This document shows, piece after piece, positions 17,204-25,085 of a DNA stretch of 64,000 nt. The DNA is taken from positions 1-64,000 of the forward strand of contig DAORVK010000002.1 of assembly GCA_035433705.1 (NCBI GenBank). Reading direction: 5' to 3'. The position numbers and the translations under genes are program-made. Position 1 is the first letter of the stretch, and each line of letters starts with the position of its first letter. Under the pieces are notes generated by a model, which saw nothing but the letters and a program-made list of their open reading frames with translations, did no database searches and was not told the DNA's origin. This DNA comes from CADEFQ01 sp035433705. GTDB lineage: Bacteria; Pseudomonadota; Gammaproteobacteria; Steroidobacterales; Steroidobacteraceae.

Positions 17204-17450
17204 CGTCACCTCTTGCCCGTCGCACAACCGGATGACTGTCGGATTTCCTGACAGTCCGCACTCACAGCGCATTCAGGGCAGGCGCGCGCCTCGCCGCTGA
17301 AGCCCGCCATTTGTGGCGCGGCTCACATCTTGACACCGGTTTGCGCGCGCGCACCCGACATAATCCGGAATTCGTGAAGCATGGCACAAGCCTTGCTCCA
17401 TTCCTCCCTGAGCGGCGATCGTGCCGCGCAGCCAGGAAAGGTACTCCACG

Positions 17451-18206
17451 GTGACGATCAGGCCCTCGCTCTCTCTTGTGCTTCTCTCACTGGCGCTCAG
17501 CGCCGCCGCCCACGCGACCCCGATCAACACGTCGGGTGCAAACGGCGAGCGGAATCTGCAGCAAATCCTCGACGGCATCACGGTCGGTGGCGCGAGCAGC
17601 GTCGATGTCGTCACCGACCAGTATGTGAACGACACGTTGTGGTCGCTCGGCGGCTCAGGTGGCGCATTCTCCCAGATTGTCATAGAGCTCGCCGGCTACG
17701 CGTCGATCAACAGCTTCGGCATCTACGACGCGACAAACCCGGCAAAGTTCGTCGAGATCTTCTCGGGGCCGGCCACTGCGGGCACGACCTCGGCCCGCGC
17801 CACCTTCTCGATCATGGACGACGGCCAGGTCGTGCGTAATCTCACCGACGAGACGGGCATCCATTTCGCCGGCAACCTCTTTGGCTTCTATCTTTCCACG
17901 CCGGGCAATACCTGGTACTCGGACGCTGCGCGCAACACGGACGGCGCCGACCATGTGGTCGCCTATCAGGGCACCGGCGACACGGTGAAGATCGGCAACA
18001 CGATCGCGGGCCCCTGGGCGAACAACGAATTCGTCATGGCCTGGGAGGATCTGGCTCGCGGCCAGTGGGACTATGACTACAACGACTTCGTCGTGATGGT
18101 CGAATCGGTGAACGGCGTGGACGTACCGGAACCCGGCACGCTCGCGCTCCTCACTTTCGGACTGGCGGGCCTCGCGCTGTCGCGACGCCGCCGGACCGCC
18201 GGATAA
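17451..18206 (+). CDS. PEP-CTERM sorted exported protein, DUF4114-like
   Basis: The protein has a signal peptide (SLSLVLLSLALSAAAHA), a beta-rich body ending in FVMAWEDLARGQWDYDYNDF, the Asp-rich DUF4114 signature, and a C-terminal PEP-CTERM signal: VPEPGTLALLTFGLAGLALS followed by RRRR. The exosortase system recognises that tail, cuts it and releases or anchors the protein at the surface, usually with exopolysaccharide. The GTG at 17451 has AGGAAAGG upstream; an ATG 10 codons earlier is the alternative. It stands alone with its own terminator. No exosortase is in this window. Confidence 0.88.
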   Translation: MTIRPSLSLVLLSLALSAAAHATPINTSGANGERNLQQILDGITVGGASSVDVVTDQYVNDTLWSLGGSGGAFSQIVIELAGYASINSFGIYDATNPAKFVEIFSGPATAGTTSARATFSIMDDGQVVRNLTDETGIHFAGNLFGFYLSTPGNTWYSDAARNTDGADHVVAYQGTGDTVKIGNTIAGPWANNEFVMAWEDLARGQWDYDYNDFVVMVESVNGVDVPEPGTLALLTFGLAGLALSRRRRTAG

Positions 18207-18244
18207 CTACAAGAAGAAGCACTCCTCAGCAAGCAAGCGACCAT

Positions 18245-18272
18245 GGCCCCGTTGCGAGCGGGGCCTTTTTTT
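18245..18272 (+). terminator. Intrinsic terminator after the PEP-CTERM gene
   Basis: GGCCCCG and CGGGGCC form a 7-bp stem around a 7-nt loop, followed by seven T residues. The T run ends inside the stop codon of the convergent methyltransferase gene. Confidence 0.9.
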
Positions 18273-18729
18273 ACCAGCGGCGGACTTCGCGCTTGTAGGC
18301 AGCGTAAGCGTCGCCAAAGAGAGTCGCGAGGGCGCGCTCCTCGGGCGCGATCTGGAACCGGTTCATGTACAGCACGAAGAGCGGGACGATGAGCAGCGCG
18401 AGCGCGTTCGACAGATAGACCGCCCACGCGACAAGACACAGCAGCAGGCCCAGATACATCGGATTGCGCGTGAAACGGAACACCCCGGTGCGCACGAGTG
18501 CGGACGCGGCAGCGGGAGTAGTGGGATTGACGGTCGTCTTCGCGCGCTTGAAGGTGAGGACACCCGAAATCGCGAGGCCAACGCCGACGCCCACGAGCAC
18601 GGCCGCCACGGCAACGCGCGCCACGCCAGGCAGCGCCAGAGGCGGCACAAGCCTGGTTGCCGACCACATCAGCAGCCCCGTGAGGAGCGCCACGAGGGGC
18701 GGCGGAATTTTCAGTTCAAGCGAGGTCAT
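18271..18729 (-). CDS. Isoprenylcysteine carboxyl methyltransferase-like membrane protein
   Basis: The 152-residue protein starts MTSLELKIPPPLVALLTGLL and contains about four hydrophobic helices. The C-terminal block has TGVFRFTRNPMYLGLLLCLV and APEERALATLFGDAYAAYKR, the phospholipid/ICMT methyltransferase-type signature (RNPMY, EExxL...Y). Such proteins methylate small or lipid substrates, often unknown. The ATG lies 1 bp after the diguanylate cyclase stop, so the two are co-transcribed. Confidence 0.85.
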   Translation of the reverse strand: MTSLELKIPPPLVALLTGLLMWSATRLVPPLALPGVARVAVAAVLVGVGVGLAISGVLTFKRAKTTVNPTTPAAASALVRTGVFRFTRNPMYLGLLLCLVAWAVYLSNALALLIVPLFVLYMNRFQIAPEERALATLFGDAYAAYKREVRRW

Positions 18730-18730
18730 G

Positions 18731-20419
18731 TCAAGCCGCGATGGATTCTGCCACCTGCACGCGATTGCGTCCGGAGCGCTTGGCGGCGTAGACCGCGGCA
18801 TCCGCCCGCGCGATGAGGTGCTCGCCCCACACGCCGAGCTTGTCGCTCGCCGCCACCCCGATGCTGCAGGTCAACTGTATCAGCTGGCCGAAGCCCTCGA
18901 CGCGCACCTCGGCGACGCGCTGGCGTATGCGCTGCGCGATCAGGTCTGCGGCGGCGACGTCGGCGCTGCTCAGGATCACGACGAACTCCTCGCCGCCATA
19001 GCGGCCGATCACGTCCGATTGGCGCAACTCGGCCTGGATGGGCGGAATGATCGCCGCGAGGCAGGCGTCGCCCGCCGGGTGCCCCCAGGTATCGTTGATG
19101 ACCTTGAAGTGGTCGAGATCGATGAAGAGGAGCGCGATCGGCAGCCCGCGCGCTTGCGCACGGGCGCAGGCCGCATCGAGCCGCTCGATCAGCGAGCGGC
19201 GGTTCAGCACGCCGGTGAGCGCATCGGTCTGGGCGTGTCGCTCCGCTTCGGACAGCGCCACGCGCTGCTCGCGCAGCCGGTCGGCCACCCCGAGCGCAAT
19301 CAGGATGGCCGCCGCGACCATCGACAGGGGCAAGCCGTAGTACAGCAGGAACTCCGCGTTCCCGGCGCTCGTGAACAGCAGCCGCAACGCCGTCGCGATC
19401 GTGAAGGCCTCGAGCAGCGCCCAGGCGAGCAGGAACCAGCCCGCCGGCCGACTACCGCGCCGCCACGCGAGCAGGGCTGCCACGAACGTGAAGACCGCCG
19501 CGCCGAGGAACACGATGTTGCCGATCGCCGCAATCACTCCGCCGAATCCGTCATTCGACAGGAAATTCGAGAACGCGAGCACCGTGAACACGACCGCGAG
19601 CCAGCCGAAGGCGCGGTACGCTCGCATGGCATAGCGCCTGAGATCGGCGATCTCGCGCACGAACAGGCACGCCACCGCCCCGCTCAGGGCCGCCGGCACA
19701 TTCCACGCGTGCTGCGTCAGCGGCCCGGCAAATGACAGCCAGGGCCAGTCGAAGCCCTGTCCCGAGAGATACGCGACGTAGAGCGCCTGCAGGGCAAAGA
19801 GACCCGCATAGAGCACGAACAGGCGATCCTTCAGCACGAGCCAGATCAGCAGCGCCGCGACGGCGACTGCCATCAAGGCACCGAAGGCGAGTGCGATCAT
19901 GCGCGCGTGTTCCGCACCGCGGGCAAGCACCTCATCCAGTCTGCCGGTGCCGAATCGCAGCACTTCGGCGCCGCGCTGCCGCGCCGCCTCCACCCTGACA
20001 TAGAGCGTATCGGCCGCGGCCAGCGGGTCTGGCAGCGCGTACACGGCCTCCTGCGTGCCGCTGAAGCCCGGTAGTGCCGCCGCGAAGGCGAGCGGGCGCA
20101 TGCCGTGCGCATTGCCCGCGTCAGGCACGTAGACATTCACTGCAAGATGGCGGCCTTTCTCGATGACGAGGGCCGGAGAGCCGCTCCGGGCGGAAGGCTC
20201 CAGCGCAGTCAAGCGCAGCCAGAACGGTCCAGCGCGTCGGCGCGCCTCTCGGTAGTCGTAGGCACCAAAGCGCTCGGCGAGCAAACCACTGGCGATTTCC
20301 GCAGGCGCCGGGTCGGCCGCGGAGGCATCAAGGACTGCGATATCGAAGGCGGGTGCCGCCGCCGATGCGGCCGATGCCAGAGCGCATCCGAGCAACCCTG
20401 CCACGAACAAGCCCCGCAC
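18731..20419 (-). CDS. Diguanylate cyclase with 7TMR-DISM sensor
   Basis: This 562-residue protein has a signal peptide, a periplasmic beta-sandwich sensor of the DISM type (about residues 25-180), seven membrane helices (about 185-380) and a C-terminal GGDEF domain. The catalytic loop is RYGGEEFVVIL, so GGEEF is intact, and NRRSLIERLDAACARAQ and FIDLDHFKVINDTWGH are present. It should make cyclic-di-GMP from GTP in response to an external, probably carbohydrate-like, signal. There is no RxxD inhibitory motif at the expected spot (QAELRQSD precedes GGEEF), so feedback inhibition is uncertain. Confidence 0.92.
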   Translation of the reverse strand: MRGLFVAGLLGCALASAASAAAPAFDIAVLDASAADPAPAEIASGLLAERFGAYDYREARRRAGPFWLRLTALEPSARSGSPALVIEKGRHLAVNVYVPDAGNAHGMRPLAFAAALPGFSGTQEAVYALPDPLAAADTLYVRVEAARQRGAEVLRFGTGRLDEVLARGAEHARMIALAFGALMAVAVAALLIWLVLKDRLFVLYAGLFALQALYVAYLSGQGFDWPWLSFAGPLTQHAWNVPAALSGAVACLFVREIADLRRYAMRAYRAFGWLAVVFTVLAFSNFLSNDGFGGVIAAIGNIVFLGAAVFTFVAALLAWRRGSRPAGWFLLAWALLEAFTIATALRLLFTSAGNAEFLLYYGLPLSMVAAAILIALGVADRLREQRVALSEAERHAQTDALTGVLNRRSLIERLDAACARAQARGLPIALLFIDLDHFKVINDTWGHPAGDACLAAIIPPIQAELRQSDVIGRYGGEEFVVILSSADVAAADLIAQRIRQRVAEVRVEGFGQLIQLTCSIGVAASDKLGVWGEHLIARADAAVYAAKRSGRNRVQVAESIAA

Positions 20420-20618
20420 CCTGTACTCCCCCTGATCGGACCCGGACGATCAGTATCTGCGAACCTGCCGCAGGTGCAAGTCGCCATGCGGATGAGTGCC
20501 GTGCTACGGACAACAGGCAACGGGCAACGGGCCAGCATTCACGAGGACCTGCCAGACTCTTTGACAAATCACAAGACGAGAGAATCTGGCGTCGATCGCC
20601 GAACAGTTCAGCTCGCAG

Positions 20619-21311
20619 TCAGCCGCACTTCGAGTCCCCGCAGTTCAGGCACGTCATGCAACCGTCCATCATGACGACGGCCGCCGTGCTGCATTTCGAG
20701 CAAAGCTGCGCGCCATCCGGAAAATGCGCTTTCGAGAACGCGTCCGCCTGCTTCTGTCGCTCCTCGAACTCGGCGCGCTTCGCCGCAATGAACTTCTGCT
20801 GGTGCGCATCGAGCGCGGGCGGGCGCAAGAGACCAATCGTCTGCAGGTGCTTCTCGATCACGTAGCCGAGCTCGGCGATGATCGAGGGCATGAACTTGCC
20901 GCCTGGCTGCCAATAGCCACCGCGCGGATCGAACACGGCCTTCAGCTCCTCGACGAGGAAAGTGACGTCACCGCCCTTCCTGAACACCGCCGAGATGATG
21001 CGCGTGAGCGCCACGATCCACTGGTAGTGATCGAGGTTCTTCGAGTTGACGAATATTTCGAACGGCCGGCGCTGCTCGTGCTCGGTGCCCTCGTTCAGCA
21101 CGATATCGTTGATCGTCACGTACATCGCGTGATCCGACACCGGCGTCTTGATCTTGTAGGTCGAGCCGACCAGCATCTCGGGGCGCTGAATCTCCTCGTG
21201 CATGCGGATGACTTTCGCCATCGCCGGTGCGGCCTTCACTTCAGGCGCCTTGTCGTCCGGCTTCTTCACGCGGTACTTCGTGATCTTCCTGTCGAATTTC
21301 ATGGTGCTCAC
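20619..21311 (-). CDS. nrdJb: Class II ribonucleotide reductase, NrdJb subunit
   Basis: This 230-residue protein has the C-terminal portion of class II (adenosylcobalamin-dependent) ribonucleotide reductase as a separate polypeptide. It includes VNSKNLDHYQWIVALTRIIS, a helical region, and a Cys-rich tail (CSKC, CMTCLNCGDSKCG) that supplies the redox or zinc-binding cysteines. Pseudomonas has the same nrdJa/nrdJb split. It starts 2 bp after the nrdJa stop, so the two subunits are co-translated. It works in dNTP synthesis independent of oxygen. Confidence 0.9.
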   Translation of the reverse strand: MSTMKFDRKITKYRVKKPDDKAPEVKAAPAMAKVIRMHEEIQRPEMLVGSTYKIKTPVSDHAMYVTINDIVLNEGTEHEQRRPFEIFVNSKNLDHYQWIVALTRIISAVFRKGGDVTFLVEELKAVFDPRGGYWQPGGKFMPSIIAELGYVIEKHLQTIGLLRPPALDAHQQKFIAAKRAEFEERQKQADAFSKAHFPDGAQLCSKCSTAAVVMMDGCMTCLNCGDSKCG

Positions 21312-21313
21312 GC

Positions 21314-24300
21314 TCAGAACTTTCCGTAGTAGCCTTCTTTTAGGGCGTCGAACAGGTTGGCGGCGGTGTGCATCTCGCCGTCATACTCGATCTCCTCGTC
21401 ACCGCGCACCTCGACTTCGCTGCCGTCGTCGAGCGTGAAGACATAGGTCGTGTTCCTGAGGTCTTCCTCCTTCACGAGCACGCCCTGGAACGCCTCCGGG
21501 TTGAAGCGGAAGGTGGTGCAACCCTTCAGGTCCTTCTCGTGGGCGTAGAGGTAGATGTCCTTGAAGTCCTCGTACTGGTAGTCGGTCGGCACGTTCGCGG
21601 TCTTCGAGATCGACGAATCGACCCACTTCTGCGCCGCTGCCTGGATATCGACATGCTCGCGCGGCGTGATGTCGTCTGCGGCCGTGAAATAGTCCGGCAG
21701 CTTTTCACCTTCGGTGTCGGCGCCGGGCATCGCTTTCGTGTTCACGAGTTCGCGGAAGGCGAGCAGCTCGAACGAGAACACGTCGATCTTTTCCTTGGTC
21801 TTGCGGCCCGGGCGGATCACGTTCCTGAAATAGTGGTGCGCGAACGAGGGCTCGATGCCGTTCGATGCATTATTCGCGAGCGACAGTGAAATCGTGCCGG
21901 TGGGCGCGATCGAGCTGTGGTGCGTAAAGCGGGCGCCCACCTCGGCGAGCTGCTCGACGAGCCTTGGTGCCACCTCCGCGACCCGCTGCATGTAGCGGCT
22001 GTACTTCGCGTGCAGCAACCGGCCCGGGATGCGCGCGCCCGGCTTCCAGCCGTCGGCGACCATCTCGGGCCGCTTGCGCAGCATCGCCTTCGTGACCTCG
22101 AACTCCTCCTTCATGATCGGTGCCGGGCCCTTTTCGCGCGACAGCTCAAGCGCCGCTTCCCAGCCCGCCACCGCCATTTCACGCGCAATGTCCTCGGTGA
22201 ACTTCACCGAATCCGGTGAGCCGTACTTCATGCCGAGCAGCGTGATCGTGCTGCCGAGGCCGAGGAAGCCCATGCCGTGGCGGCGCTTGCGCAGGATCTC
22301 GTCACGCTGCTGCTCGAGCGGCAGGCCGTTCACCTCCACCACATTGTCGAGCATGCGGGTGAATACGCGCACCACTTCCCGGTATTCATTCCAGTCGAAT
22401 TCGGCGAACTCGGTGAACGGATTCCTGACGAACTGCGTGAGATTCACCGAGCCGAGGAGGCAGGAGCCGTACGGTGGCAGCGGCTGTTCGCCGCAGTTAC
22501 CTGTCACTATCCCATTGAAAATCAAGCTGTTTTTGTCAGCCTGAGTTGTATCGAAAACAGCCTCACTACCGATGTGTTCGATCGACGCGATCGCGCTCGC
22601 AAAGTCGCCGTGCACGGCCGACGAGCGCTGGTCTCGCCACTCGAAGTATTTGCGATTTTTGTCGTCCATGAGAAAGCCGATCTCCCGCATGAACCGGTCG
22701 CGGGACTCCGAGCCGATCAGCAGTTCGTAGTCGGCCTGGCAGGCATAGGCGCCCTTGCCGCCCTTGCCGTCGGGCAACAAGCGCTCGCCCGCCTCGCGCC
22801 GCTTGTGAATGCGACTGAATATCCCGTAGTTCGTGAGCAGCGTCTGCACATCCTGCAGCAGACCGCGCTGACTCGACGCAAGGCGAATTGTGCAGTACGC
22901 CCGCTTGTCGTCGCGCTGAACCGTGCCGTCGGCCTGGAAGAGCCCGCGCAGATAGCCGCGCACGCACTCCTCGCTGCCACGCCAGACGACTTCCGGAACC
23001 TGGTGTTTGGTCTCGGCGGTGAAGCCATAGTGCGCCAGCAGCCGCGCGAGCAGCACCGAGTGGATCATCACGAGATTGCGATCCGGAATCGCGACCGCCT
23101 GCACACGGTAATTGCGCTGCACTTCGGCGAGGCCCGCGATCAGCCGGCTCACATAGCCCGCGACGACCCGGGCGTAATCGCGATCGCCGCCCCACAGGTT
23201 GATGACCGCCGCCTGCTCGCCCTTGCCCCGGTTCGTGAAATGCCCGTCGCCGGTGACGAGGCCCAGCAGCTCGCCGAGATCGGCGCAGCCTTCCTGCCCG
23301 AACTGGCCTTTGCCGGACTGGATCAGCAGTTCATCGCCGGCCTTCAGGTCGCGCAGCTTCACCTTGCCGCGCGTGGTGTAGAAATCGTGCCACTCGGTGG
23401 CCTTGATCTCGTAGCCGTCGCGCGTGGTGACGCGGTACACGGGTGCCGAGGCCGCGGTCATGAACACCGGTACGGCGGGACGCGTGGCGACGCCCTCTGC
23501 GGCGCCGTCGAGCGTACGGCGATCGACCGTCACCTCGAGCTTCGCACCGCTTGCGTACAGGTCACCGATGCGTACGAGGCCGAACTGGGTGGCGAGGCGC
23601 GTGTCCGCGGTGACGCACGGGTTCGTGGCGCGAATGTTCTCGCACCACCAGTTGTTGTTCAGCTCGTTGACGCGGTCGATCAGGATGAAGCCGGGCTCGG
23701 CGAAATCGTAGGTGGACGACATGATGACGTCCCACATGCGCCGCGCCGGCAGCGTCTTGTAGATCTTGCAGGCGACGAGGCCCTCGTCGGACGACACGTA
23801 GTTCTCGGTCGTCGGCCACTCGCGCCACACGAACTGCGTCGCGTCGGTGAGGTCGGGCTTGTCCGCCTCGTACTCGCGCTGCGAGAGAGGAAACGCGAGC
23901 TGCCAGTCGCCGTTCTCGCGCACGGCGCGCATGAATTCGTCGGTGACGAGAAGGGACAGGTTGAACTGGCGCAGCCGGCCGTTCTCGCGCTTGGCGCGGA
24001 TGAACTCCATGGCGTCCGGGTGGCCGACGTCAAAAGTGCCCATCTGCGCGCCGCGGCGACCGCCTGCCGAGGACACGGTGAAACACATCTTGTCGTAGAT
24101 ATCCATGAACGACAGCGGGCCCGAGGTATACGCCCCCGCGCCCGACACATAGGCGCCGCGCGGTCGCAGGGTCGAGAACTCGTAGCCGATGCCGCAGCCT
24201 GCCTTGAGGGTGAGGCCCGCCTCGTGGACTTTCTGCAAGATGTTGTCCATCGAGTCCCGGATCGTTCCAGATACGGTACAATTAATGGTCGATGTAGCCG

Positions 24301-24583
24301 GTTTGTGCTCCAAAGCACCGGCATTCGAAGTCACCCGGCCGGCCGGGATCGCGCCCCGGCGCAGGGCCCAGAGAAAACGCTCGTACCATTCCTCGCGAAC
24401 GGGGGCTACCTCGACATCGGCCAGCGCCCGGGCGACCCGCTTGTACGTGTCGTCCATGGTGGCATCGATCGGCGAACCGTCCTTCGCGGTGAGGCGGTAC
24501 TTCTTGTCCCAGATGTCGAGAGATGCATCCTGGAAAGGAATGGCGCTCACGTCCTTGGGCTCAATTTTCACAACGCTGTTCAA
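21314..24583 (-). CDS. nrdJa: Class II ribonucleotide reductase catalytic subunit NrdJa, intein-containing
   Basis: The 1089-residue precursor reduces ribonucleotides using adenosylcobalamin. N-extein residues 1-322 include LKAGCGIGYEFSTLRPRGA and SSAGGRRGAQMGTFDVGHPD; C-extein residues 697-1089 include CGEQPLPPYGSCLLGSVNL, YGSPDSVKFTEDIAREMA and SIAPTGTISLSLANNASNGI. Residues 323-696 are an intein inserted inside the conserved NPCGEQPL loop, directly at the active-site Cys. Spliced length would be 715 residues, normal for NrdJa. nrdJb follows 2 bp downstream. A near-perfect NrdR-type palindrome lies 101 bp upstream. Activity depends on splicing. Confidence 0.95.
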   Translation of the reverse strand: MNSVVKIEPKDVSAIPFQDASLDIWDKKYRLTAKDGSPIDATMDDTYKRVARALADVEVAPVREEWYERFLWALRRGAIPAGRVTSNAGALEHKPATSTINCTVSGTIRDSMDNILQKVHEAGLTLKAGCGIGYEFSTLRPRGAYVSGAGAYTSGPLSFMDIYDKMCFTVSSAGGRRGAQMGTFDVGHPDAMEFIRAKRENGRLRQFNLSLLVTDEFMRAVRENGDWQLAFPLSQREYEADKPDLTDATQFVWREWPTTENYVSSDEGLVACKIYKTLPARRMWDVIMSSTYDFAEPGFILIDRVNELNNNWWCENIRATNPCVTADTRLATQFGLVRIGDLYASGAKLEVTVDRRTLDGAAEGVATRPAVPVFMTAASAPVYRVTTRDGYEIKATEWHDFYTTRGKVKLRDLKAGDELLIQSGKGQFGQEGCADLGELLGLVTGDGHFTNRGKGEQAAVINLWGGDRDYARVVAGYVSRLIAGLAEVQRNYRVQAVAIPDRNLVMIHSVLLARLLAHYGFTAETKHQVPEVVWRGSEECVRGYLRGLFQADGTVQRDDKRAYCTIRLASSQRGLLQDVQTLLTNYGIFSRIHKRREAGERLLPDGKGGKGAYACQADYELLIGSESRDRFMREIGFLMDDKNRKYFEWRDQRSSAVHGDFASAIASIEHIGSEAVFDTTQADKNSLIFNGIVTGNCGEQPLPPYGSCLLGSVNLTQFVRNPFTEFAEFDWNEYREVVRVFTRMLDNVVEVNGLPLEQQRDEILRKRRHGMGFLGLGSTITLLGMKYGSPDSVKFTEDIAREMAVAGWEAALELSREKGPAPIMKEEFEVTKAMLRKRPEMVADGWKPGARIPGRLLHAKYSRYMQRVAEVAPRLVEQLAEVGARFTHHSSIAPTGTISLSLANNASNGIEPSFAHHYFRNVIRPGRKTKEKIDVFSFELLAFRELVNTKAMPGADTEGEKLPDYFTAADDITPREHVDIQAAAQKWVDSSISKTANVPTDYQYEDFKDIYLYAHEKDLKGCTTFRFNPEAFQGVLVKEEDLRNTTYVFTLDDGSEVEVRGDEEIEYDGEMHTAANLFDALKEGYYGKF
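22496..23617 (-). mobile_element. LAGLIDADG intein in nrdJa
   Basis: The 374-residue intein begins CVTADTRLATQFGLVRIGDL (block A, Cys1), has TEWHDF (block B, Thr396 and His399 of the precursor) and ends FNGIVTGN before the +1 Cys of CGEQP. Two homing-endonuclease motifs, LLGLVTGDG (439-447) and LRGLFQADG (545-553), each keep the catalytic Asp, so the LAGLIDADG enzyme looks intact. The penultimate residue is Gly instead of the usual His, which some inteins tolerate. The insertion site between NP and CGEQ is a known hotspot of ribonucleotide reductase inteins. Confidence 0.95.
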
Positions 24584-24684
24584 ATGCCGCTCCCCGCAGA
24601 TTTTCTTCTCAAAGCGGCGGCCGCGCCATCAGACAGCGACCACCCGGACGACCCCAACCCGGGAGATTCCGCGTCGCTGATGCG

Positions 24685-24700
24685 ACACAAGATCTTGTGT
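24685..24700. promoter_or_regulatory. NrdR-box-like palindrome upstream of nrdJa
   Basis: ACACAAGATCTTGTGT is a perfect 16-bp palindrome and fits the general NrdR box pattern (ACAC-w-A-N4-T-w-GTGT). NrdR represses ribonucleotide reductase operons when dATP is plentiful. NrdR usually binds two boxes; a degenerate CAAGACTCTTG lies about 50 bp further upstream at 24737-24747. Confidence 0.65.
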
Positions 24701-24901
24701 TGGGGGAAGGAGCGTAAATACGTGAAATCGCCTCGTCAAGACTCTTGGTGACCACTTTTGCATAGCAATTATTATACGTATTATCAATAAGTTATTAAAA
24801 AGTCTGCAGCCAAACGGCATAAGAAATGCTGCGCCTGCACAGCCAAGGCGCGGTGAATGGTGTGTCTATATGTTGTGGGTAAGTCCGGGGCGCAAACAGG
24901 G

Positions 24902-24929
24902 CTTGAAAAGTCATTTTCGGGCCGCAAAT
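24902..24929 (+). promoter_or_regulatory. Sigma-32-like heat-shock promoter
   Basis: CTTGAAA, a 13-bp spacer and CCGCAAAT compare well with the sigma-32 consensus CTTGAAA-N13/14-CCCCATNT. It lies about 50 bp upstream of an Hsp20-like fragment and 157 bp upstream of degQ, both heat-shock gene types. Confidence 0.5.
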
Positions 24930-24979
24930 CAGGCTCAGGCGCTACTGGTACGAGCCCTGGAAAAGTACCGGAGGTGGCT

Positions 24980-25075
24980 GTGACCCTGAATGCCTATGGG
25001 CCCTGGCAGCTCTTCACGCGCCTGCAGCGCGAGTTCGATCGCGGCCTTGCCCGGCACCAATTCTGCCCTTGTTAG
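24980..25075 (+). pseudogene. Truncated Hsp20-like N-terminus
   Basis: A GTG with a good GGAGG ribosome site 5 nt upstream opens a 31-codon frame reading VTLNAYGPWQLFTRLQREFD then a short unrelated tail and TAG. The pattern MTLxxYxPWxLxxxLQRExDR is the usual start of bacterial small heat-shock proteins of the Hsp20 family; the alpha-crystallin domain is absent. Together with the upstream sigma-32-like promoter this looks like the stump of an hsp20 gene whose leader now feeds degQ. Confidence 0.45.
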
Positions 25076-25085
25076 AATCGGGGGT

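Larger units (their letters stand above)
24584..24979. other. nrdJa-degQ divergent intergenic region
   Basis: About 400 bp without a protein gene. It holds the NrdR-like palindrome at 24685-24700, an AT-rich block at about 24760-24805 (TTGATA, 17 bp, TATGCA reading toward nrdJa, a weak promoter), and a sigma-32-like promoter at 24902-24929 pointing toward degQ. I found no cobalamin riboswitch signature although nrdJ enzymes depend on B12. Confidence 0.6.

Noticed and set aside
22277..24751. 824-codon plus-strand open frame opposite nrdJa
   Set aside because: Shadow of the nrdJa coding strand, with no protein motif; the opposite strand has unmistakable ribonucleotide reductase and intein motifs.
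24584..24980. Cobalamin riboswitch upstream of nrdJa
   Set aside because: No B12-box (GCCACTG-like) or extended paired leader could be found; only a palindrome and AT-rich promoter are present.
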